A stretch of DNA of 25,940 bases. Origin: Mycolicibacterium malmesburyense. Lineage in GTDB: Bacteria; Actinomycetota; Actinomycetes; Mycobacteriales; Mycobacteriaceae. Shown piece after piece: positions 24,938 through 25,940 of this stretch (within the stretch, counting starts at the first letter, position 1; every line of letters starts with the position of its first letter). The position numbers were made by a program, and so were the translations under genes. Below the pieces are notes generated by a model. It ran no database searches, had not been told where the DNA came from, and saw only the letters and a list, made by a program, of their open reading frames with translations. The stretch is taken from the NCBI RefSeq assembly GCF_001050015.1, contig NZ_CVTB01000287.1, forward strand, positions 1 through 25,940. Direction: 5' to 3'.

Positions 24938-25940
24938 GTCGGCTCGATCACCGGCGGTTCGTGGGCGCGCACCGGTGGAAGCTCGCCGCTGTACTTCTCC
25001 ACCTGCACCAGCACATGCGCACCCGTGCAACCGTGCGCAAGCGACGAGGTGCCCGCATCGTCGGTGAGCACGTTGGGATTTCCGTGTGCGCACATGGAGT
25101 CCGGGTCGGCCGGGTCGGCGGGATCGAACCATGCGCCCGTCGCCAACTGCACGACGTCCGGACGCAAGCGGTCGTCGATCACCAACCCGGCCAGGCAGGC
25201 TCCCCGGTCGTTGAACACCCGGACCACGTCGCCGTCGGCAAGGCCGCGGTCGGCGGCGTCGCGCGGATGCATCCGGATCGGTTCGCGCCCTTGGATCTTC
25301 GACTTCTGGCTGACCGCTCCGCCGTCGAGCTGGCCGTGCAGCCGCGATGCCGGCTGATTGGCCAGCAGATGCAGGGGATAGTCGGCCGCTCGCGGCCCGC
25401 CCAGCCATTCGGAGGGTTCATACCATCTCGGGTGTCCGGCGCAGTCGGCGTAACCGAAACCGTCGATGTCGGCCGAGAAGATCTCGATCGAACCGCTGGG
25501 CGTGCCGAGCGGGTGGGCGGCCGGATCGGCGCGGAAGTCGGCCAGGAGCGTCAACCCCTCCTCGACGGGCAGGCGCAGCCGTCCGCGCCGCCAGAACTCG
25601 TCGAATGTCGGTACCGCGAAATCCAGTTCCGCCGCCCACTTGTCGTACAGATGGGACAGCCACTGCCACGCCGTGCGCCCCTCGGTGAACCGGTCGGCGA
25701 AACCCAGCCGATCAGCCAATGCGGCGAAGGCCGTGTAGTCGTCGCGTGATTGGGCATACGGCTCGGCCAACTTGGGCATCGCCATCAGCATCGGGTCGTT
25801 GCGCGAGCCCGAGAAGTCGTCGCGCTCAAACGAAGTCGTCGACGGCACGACGATATCGGCGTGTTTGGCCATCGCGGTCCAGTACGGTTCGTGCACGACG
25901 AGCGTGTCGACACGACCGAGCGCCCGCCGCAGGCGGGGGG
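24934..25940 (-). CDS. BisC/TorA-type molybdopterin oxidoreductase (C-terminal part, cut by window edge)
   Basis: About 335 C-terminal residues of a molybdopterin-guanine-dinucleotide enzyme of the DMSO-reductase family, closest in style to biotin or TMAO/S-oxide reductases. The visible sequence opens with GRVDTLVVHEPYWTAMAKHADIVVPSTTSFERDD, typical of BisC/TorA. It then has LLANQPASRLHGQLD and the dinucleotide-binding domain (IRMHPRDAADRGLADGDVVRVFNDRGAC…QLATGAWFDP…CAHGNPNVLTDD). The frame stays open to the right edge, so the catalytic and N-terminal domains lie outside. Its stop overlaps the start of the FmdE-like gene. The true substrate is unknown. Confidence 0.93.
   Translation of the reverse strand, partial: PRLRRALGRVDTLVVHEPYWTAMAKHADIVVPSTTSFERDDFSGSRNDPMLMAMPKLAEPYAQSRDDYTAFAALADRLGFADRFTEGRTAWQWLSHLYDKWAAELDFAVPTFDEFWRRGRLRLPVEEGLTLLADFRADPAAHPLGTPSGSIEIFSADIDGFGYADCAGHPRWYEPSEWLGGPRAADYPLHLLANQPASRLHGQLDGGAVSQKSKIQGREPIRMHPRDAADRGLADGDVVRVFNDRGACLAGLVIDDRLRPDVVQLATGAWFDPADPADPDSMCAHGNPNVLTDDAGTSSLAHGCTGAHVLVQVEKYSGELPPVRAHEPPVIEPT

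Overview
The window looks like chromosomal DNA of a fast-growing mycobacterium (Mycolicibacterium-type). The sequence is very GC-rich. The recA–recX pair overlaps by 35 bp, as in mycobacteria, and recA is preceded by a mycobacterial LexA box and a RecA-NDp-type promoter. The order miaB / Rv2732c-like / DUF349 / DMT transporter / Rv2728c-like / miaA / dapF / hflX follows the Mycobacterium tuberculosis Rv2733c–Rv2725c neighbourhood. RecA has no intein. No rRNA, tRNA, CRISPR array, IS element or phage gene is visible.

Left third (1–9328, all minus strand): a tightly packed operon for a group 1h (former group 5, Hhy-type) high-affinity [NiFe] hydrogenase. In transcription order it reads hypA, hypB, hhyS, hhyL, hhyE, a DUF5947-type protein, a DUF6084-type protein, an unrecognised 445-residue protein, a 39-residue one-helix membrane protein, an HyaD/HybD-type maturation protease, hypC and hypF (runs off the left edge). 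HypA/HypB load nickel, HypC/HypF belong to the Fe(CN)2CO branch, and the protease trims the 22-residue tail of HhyL. HhyS/HhyL oxidise atmospheric H2, and HhyE probably relays electrons towards the respiratory chain. The four-gene block between hhyE and the protease is linked by stop/start overlaps, has no characterised function and is the most promising poorly described system here.

Middle (9329–15241): the recA control region, recA, recX and a putative F420-dependent luciferase-like oxidoreductase on the plus strand. The last of these ends exactly against a minus-strand gluABCD-type glutamate ABC transporter. The transporter and miaB are transcribed divergently from a short region with two apparent leaderless promoters.

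Right (15242–25940): miaB, a membrane protein with an 18-bp tandem repeat, a DUF349 protein (minus), a DMT transporter, a degenerate extradiol-dioxygenase-like protein, miaA, dapF and hflX. MiaA and MiaB make consecutive changes at tRNA A37 (i6A, then ms2i6A). After a strong hairpin come three minus-strand genes: a CsbD-like stress protein, an FmdE-like protein without the usual cysteines, and the C-terminal part of a BisC/TorA-type molybdopterin oxidoreductase that runs off the right edge. All identifications were made by reading motifs and from family memory; no database search was run.
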